Positions 60,821 through 64,000 of a stretch of DNA of 64,000 nucleotides are shown one piece after another; position 1 is the stretch's first letter; each line of letters begins with the position of its first letter. Source of the stretch: G965215055 sp965242685. Lineage in GTDB: Bacteria > Pseudomonadota > Gammaproteobacteria > UBA4575. Under the pieces are notes generated by a model. That model worked only from the letters and a program-made list of their open reading frames with translations, did not search any database and had not been told where the DNA came from. The translations under genes were made by a program, and so were the position numbers. The stretch spans positions 682,001 to 746,000 of the forward strand of contig OZ251487.1 of the NCBI GenBank assembly GCA_965242685.1. The letters are read 5' to 3'.

Positions 60821-63800
60821 ACCCGCGCATTCCTAAACATCCTCATCCATGGCCCATCTTCCCGCCAGGTTTTGGGGTGCCACGAATACTGAACGGTACG
60901 AAAAAGCCGCTCGGGATGCGGCATCATGATCGTTACGCGCCCGTCCTCATTGCAAAAGGCGGTCACGCCTTGCGGCGATCCGTTCGGATTATATGGATAT
61001 TGTTCAGTAGGTTGCAAATCATTATTTATAAACTGCATCGGCACTGATCGCCGTTCCAGCAGCAGCCTTGTCGAGGTATCGGATACATCCGCCCTACCTT
61101 CTCCGTGGGCAACGGCTACGGGCAACGTCGACCCTTGCATACCACTAAAAAAAATCGAGGGAGATTCCAAAATCCTTACCATCACCAGCCGCGCCTCGAA
61201 TTGTTCCGAAGAATTACGGACGAATTTCGGCCAGTGCTCGGCGCCGGGAATCAACGCCTTCAACCGCGCCAGCATCTGACAGCCGTTACATATCCCGAGG
61301 GCAAACACCTCGCCGCGTGAGAAAAATGCCGCAAACTCATCCCTGAGCCTCGTATTGAACAGGATAGACTTTGCCCATCCGCCCCCCGCCCCCAGCACGT
61401 CCCCGTAAGAGAACCCGCCACACGCCGCCAGCCCTTGAAACGTCGCCAGCGTCTGCCTTGCCGATGACAGATCCGTAACATGCACATCCACCGCATCAAA
61501 ACCGGCGCGATCAAACGCCGCCGCCATTTCCACATGGCCGTTGACGCCCTGCTCGCGCAATATCGCCACCTTCGGTCGGATTCCGGCATGAATAAACGGC
61601 AGGCTAATATCTTCCGCAATATCAAAGACGGGGGTTGCCGAAAGCCCCTTGTCGTCCTCATCCAGGATCGACTCCAGCTCCTGTCGCGCACATTCGGGAT
61701 TATCGCGCAACGCCTGGATTTGGTAACTGGGTTGCATCCACAGCCGTTGTAATTCCTTGCGCGAGTGTCGATAGACAACCCGCCCGCGGTTCCTGATAAC
61801 GATTTCATGCAACCCGTTAAGTCCGCCCAAAATATGTACATGTCCATCCAATCCATATTTGGCAAACACCTCCAGCACCCGCCTAACATCCCCCCCCGCC
61901 ACCTGGATCACCGCGCCCAACTCTTCGGAAAACAGCCTCGCCAACGGCGCCGCGTTCACATCACCAGTCTCCGGATCGCCTGTCCCCTCCAGATCACCGA
62001 TCTCGATACTCAACCCGACATGACTTGCAAAACTCATCTCACAGATCGCCGCGAACAGTCCCCCGTCCGAGCGGTCGTGATAGGCATGGATCAGCCCCGC
62101 CCTTTTCAACTCCGTAACCGCATTAAAAAAGCCGATCAAATCTGCCGGATCATCCAAATCGGCGGGTTCGCTACCCGTCTCCGAGTACACCTGACACAAT
62201 GCCGACCCGCCCAGGCGATTCTTGCCGCGCCCGAGATCAACCAATAACAGCCGCCCGTCCTCAACGTCCATATCGAGTACCGGCGTCAACGTCCGGCGCA
62301 CATCGTCAACCGGCGCAAAGGCCGATATGATCAACGATAGCGGTGCGGTCACCGATTTCTCGTCCGCATCCGACTTTTCCTGTATATTTCCACGCCACAC
62401 AGTCTTCATCGACAGCGAATCCTTGCCGACTGGAATCGCAACCCCCAATCGCGGACATAACTCCCGCATCACGGCCTGCACCGTTGCGTACAGTGCCGCG
62501 TCTTCGCCGGCGTGCCCCGCCGCCGCCATCCAATTCGCCGACAACTTAATATCCGCCAACCGCGCCACGTCCGCCGCCAACATATTCGTAACCGCCTCGC
62601 CCACCGCCATCCGCCCCGAGGCCGGCCCCGACAACAACGCCACCGGCGTCCGCTCCCCCAACGCCATCGCCTCGCCCTTATAACCACAATAACCGCTACA
62701 CGTAACCGCAACATCGGCAACCGCCACCTGCCAAGGCCCCACCAAAGGATCCCTAGCAACCAAACCCGTAACCGTCCTGTCGCCGATAGTGATCAAAAAA
62801 TTCTTTGCGGCAACCGCCGGAAATTGCAGCACCCGCCTCGCCGCATCTTGTATGGATACCTGCTCCAGCGAAAACCCCGCCTTACCGCCGCCACCAACAT
62901 CACTACCGGCACCGCTACCGACCTCGCGCACCATCTCCGGCGTCTTGTCAAACAACACCTGCATAGGCAGATCGATGGGCGTGTTCTCAAACTGTCGGTC
63001 GGTCAGCCTCAACTTTCGCTCAGACGTGCTATACCCCAACACCGCACAGGGGCAACGCTCGCGCCTGCAAATCTCCATAAAGGCCTCCAGCATCCGCTCG
63101 GCTATGGCCAGCACGTAGCGCTCCTGCGCCTCGTTGCACCAAATCTCCCTGGGCGACATCCCTAGCTCGGCATTCGGTATATCGCGCAATTCAAGCCGTC
63201 CGCCCCGCCCGGCGCCGTGCAGCAATTCCGGCACCGCATTGGACAGCCCGCCCGCCCCGACATCGTGAATCGAAAGGATCGGACTCCCCTCGCCCCGCGC
63301 AATGCACTGCTCGATAACCTCTTGACAACGGCGCTGCATCTCGGCGTTGCCGCGCTGCACTGAGGCGTAATCGAGTGCCTCCTCGCTCTTGCCGCTGGCC
63401 ATTGACGAAGCCGCGCCTCCCCCCAGTCCGATCAGCATTGCCGGGCCTCCCAAAACCACTATCGGCGTACCGGTTGGGAACCCGTGCTTGCCAACGTGCA
63501 TAGCCCGAATATTTCCCAACCCGCCCGCCAGCATGATCGGCTTGTGATAGCCGCGCACGTCCGAACTGTCCCCCGCCTCCGACAGATCGATCTCCAGGGT
63601 GCGAAAATAGCCGAGAATATTGGGGCGTCCGAACTCGTTGTTGAAGGCCGCGGCGCCGATCGGCCCGTCCAGCATGATCTCCAGTGGAGAGGCGATGGAA
63701 TCGGGCCGTCCGTATTCCTTCTCCCAGGGTTGCGGGCTGTCCGGCAGGCGAAGATGAGACACCGAAAAGCCGCACAATCCGGCCTTGGGACGCCCGCCCC

Positions 63801-64000
63801 GACCAGTGGCGCCCTCGTCCCTGATCTCGCCGCCGGCGCCGGTGGCGGCCCCCGGATAGGGCGAAATCGCCGTCGGATGGTTATGGGTCTCCACCTTGAT
63901 CAAGATATGCGCATCTTCGGTAACGTACTCGTAGCGTTTATTTTCGGGGTTGACCTGTAGCCGTGCCGCCTCGTGCCCCCGAATCACGGCGGCATTGTCC
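60808..64000 (-). CDS. purL: Phosphoribosylformylglycinamidine synthase, 5' end outside the window
   Basis: The frame is open to the right edge (the first readable residues are DNAAVIRGHEA), giving about 1063 of the roughly 1290 residues expected for the single-chain enzyme. This step of purine synthesis converts FGAR to FGAM using glutamine. Seen: VETHNHPTAISPYPGAATG (metal/ATP site), GGPAMLIGLGGGAASSM, the second AIRS-like half (KDSLSMKT), and the C-terminal glutaminase with GICNGCQML (catalytic cysteine) and MPHPERLF (histidine). The last codons overlap the 14-bp repeat array. Confidence 0.95.
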   Translation of the reverse strand, partial: DNAAVIRGHEAARLQVNPENKRYEYVTEDAHILIKVETHNHPTAISPYPGAATGAGGEIRDEGATGRGGRPKAGLCGFSVSHLRLPDSPQPWEKEYGRPDSIASPLEIMLDGPIGAAAFNNEFGRPNILGYFRTLEIDLSEAGDSSDVRGYHKPIMLAGGLGNIRAMHVGKHGFPTGTPIVVLGGPAMLIGLGGGAASSMASGKSEEALDYASVQRGNAEMQRRCQEVIEQCIARGEGSPILSIHDVGAGGLSNAVPELLHGAGRGGRLELRDIPNAELGMSPREIWCNEAQERYVLAIAERMLEAFMEICRRERCPCAVLGYSTSERKLRLTDRQFENTPIDLPMQVLFDKTPEMVREVGSGAGSDVGGGGKAGFSLEQVSIQDAARRVLQFPAVAAKNFLITIGDRTVTGLVARDPLVGPWQVAVADVAVTCSGYCGYKGEAMALGERTPVALLSGPASGRMAVGEAVTNMLAADVARLADIKLSANWMAAAGHAGEDAALYATVQAVMRELCPRLGVAIPVGKDSLSMKTVWRGNIQEKSDADEKSVTAPLSLIISAFAPVDDVRRTLTPVLDMDVEDGRLLLVDLGRGKNRLGGSALCQVYSETGSEPADLDDPADLIGFFNAVTELKRAGLIHAYHDRSDGGLFAAICEMSFASHVGLSIEIGDLEGTGDPETGDVNAAPLARLFSEELGAVIQVAGGDVRRVLEVFAKYGLDGHVHILGGLNGLHEIVIRNRGRVVYRHSRKELQRLWMQPSYQIQALRDNPECARQELESILDEDDKGLSATPVFDIAEDISLPFIHAGIRPKVAILREQGVNGHVEMAAAFDRAGFDAVDVHVTDLSSARQTLATFQGLAACGGFSYGDVLGAGGGWAKSILFNTRLRDEFAAFFSRGEVFALGICNGCQMLARLKALIPGAEHWPKFVRNSSEQFEARLVMVRILESPSIFFSGMQGSTLPVAVAHGEGRADVSDTSTRLLLERRSVPMQFINNDLQPTEQYPYNPNGSPQGVTAFCNEDGRVTIMMPHPERLFRTVQYSWHPKTWREDGPWMRMFRNARVALG

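Noticed and set aside
62512..63165. Long plus-strand frame inside purL
   Set aside because: Arg/Pro/His-rich product of a shadow frame in a GC-rich gene; purL motifs are continuous on the other strand.

Overview
The window reads as chromosome of a sulfur-oxidising gammaproteobacterium. The gene order points that way: divergent rne/rluC; yceD-rpmF-plsX-fabH; uvrC-pgsA followed by tRNA-Gly, tRNA-Cys and tRNA-Leu; and glyA-nrdR-ribD-ribE-ribH-nusB-thiL-pgpA. The lifestyle is read from soxYZ, a flavocytochrome c sulfide dehydrogenase pair (fccAB), a DsrE-family protein, a YeeE/YedE sulfur-compound permease and several c-type haem proteins. No transposase, integrase, phage module or CRISPR array was seen. 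The genus cannot be fixed from the sequence alone.

Layout. 1-6.7 kb: a partial MBL-fold hydrolase, pyrC with two small membrane proteins, a low-molecular-weight phosphatase, rne and rluC. 6.7-13.3 kb: three GT39-type membrane glycosyltransferases. The first has a 12-G tract inside the gene and the second a 22-C tract at its start, so both look phase-variable. The second and third are a tandem duplication. All three end in a roughly 100-residue domain that recurs six times in the window. 13.4-22.8 kb: a tightly packed set with an S49 protease, a secreted low-complexity protein, a lipoprotein, a TPR protein, a PEGA/formylglycine-enzyme-like protein, a 52-residue membrane peptide, a MotA/TolQ/ExbB channel and two VWA proteins whose membrane segment resembles ExbD/TolR. 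I read this as a candidate undescribed proton-driven envelope machine. 22.8-32.3 kb: maf, a HEPN-type protein, lipid synthesis, DNA repair, tRNAs, fur and an ABC-2 exporter.

32.3-47.7 kb is the accessory/sulfur region. It holds an HTTM-DCC protein next to a membrane-anchored protein with two copies of the recurring domain; two Met-rich single-haem CALCH proteins and a Met-rich DUF302 protein; YeeE; soxYZ with an altered SoxY tail; a sugar-transfer group (polyprenyl-phosphate GT2, a TIGR04283/TIGR04282-like pair, a fourth GT39); a tetrahaem cytochrome; fccAB; and a DsrE-family protein. 47.8-64 kb returns to housekeeping: tRNA-Glu, an ATP-grasp/alpha-E/transglutaminase triad whose last gene runs into an antisense tRNA-Ala, gltX, the pgpA-thiL-nusB-rib-nrdR-glyA block, a histone-deacetylase-like amidohydrolase, a 14-bp tandem repeat array and the 3' part of purL.

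How the parts fit. Sulfide oxidised by FccAB would pass electrons to c-type haems, with SoxYZ carrying sulfur intermediates and YeeE/DsrE handling import and cytoplasmic transfer. The GT39 enzymes would use lipid-linked sugars, perhaps made by the GT2 enzymes at 38-40 kb, to decorate periplasmic or surface products, with two of them switchable by replication slippage. The motor/VWA operon most likely acts on the envelope.
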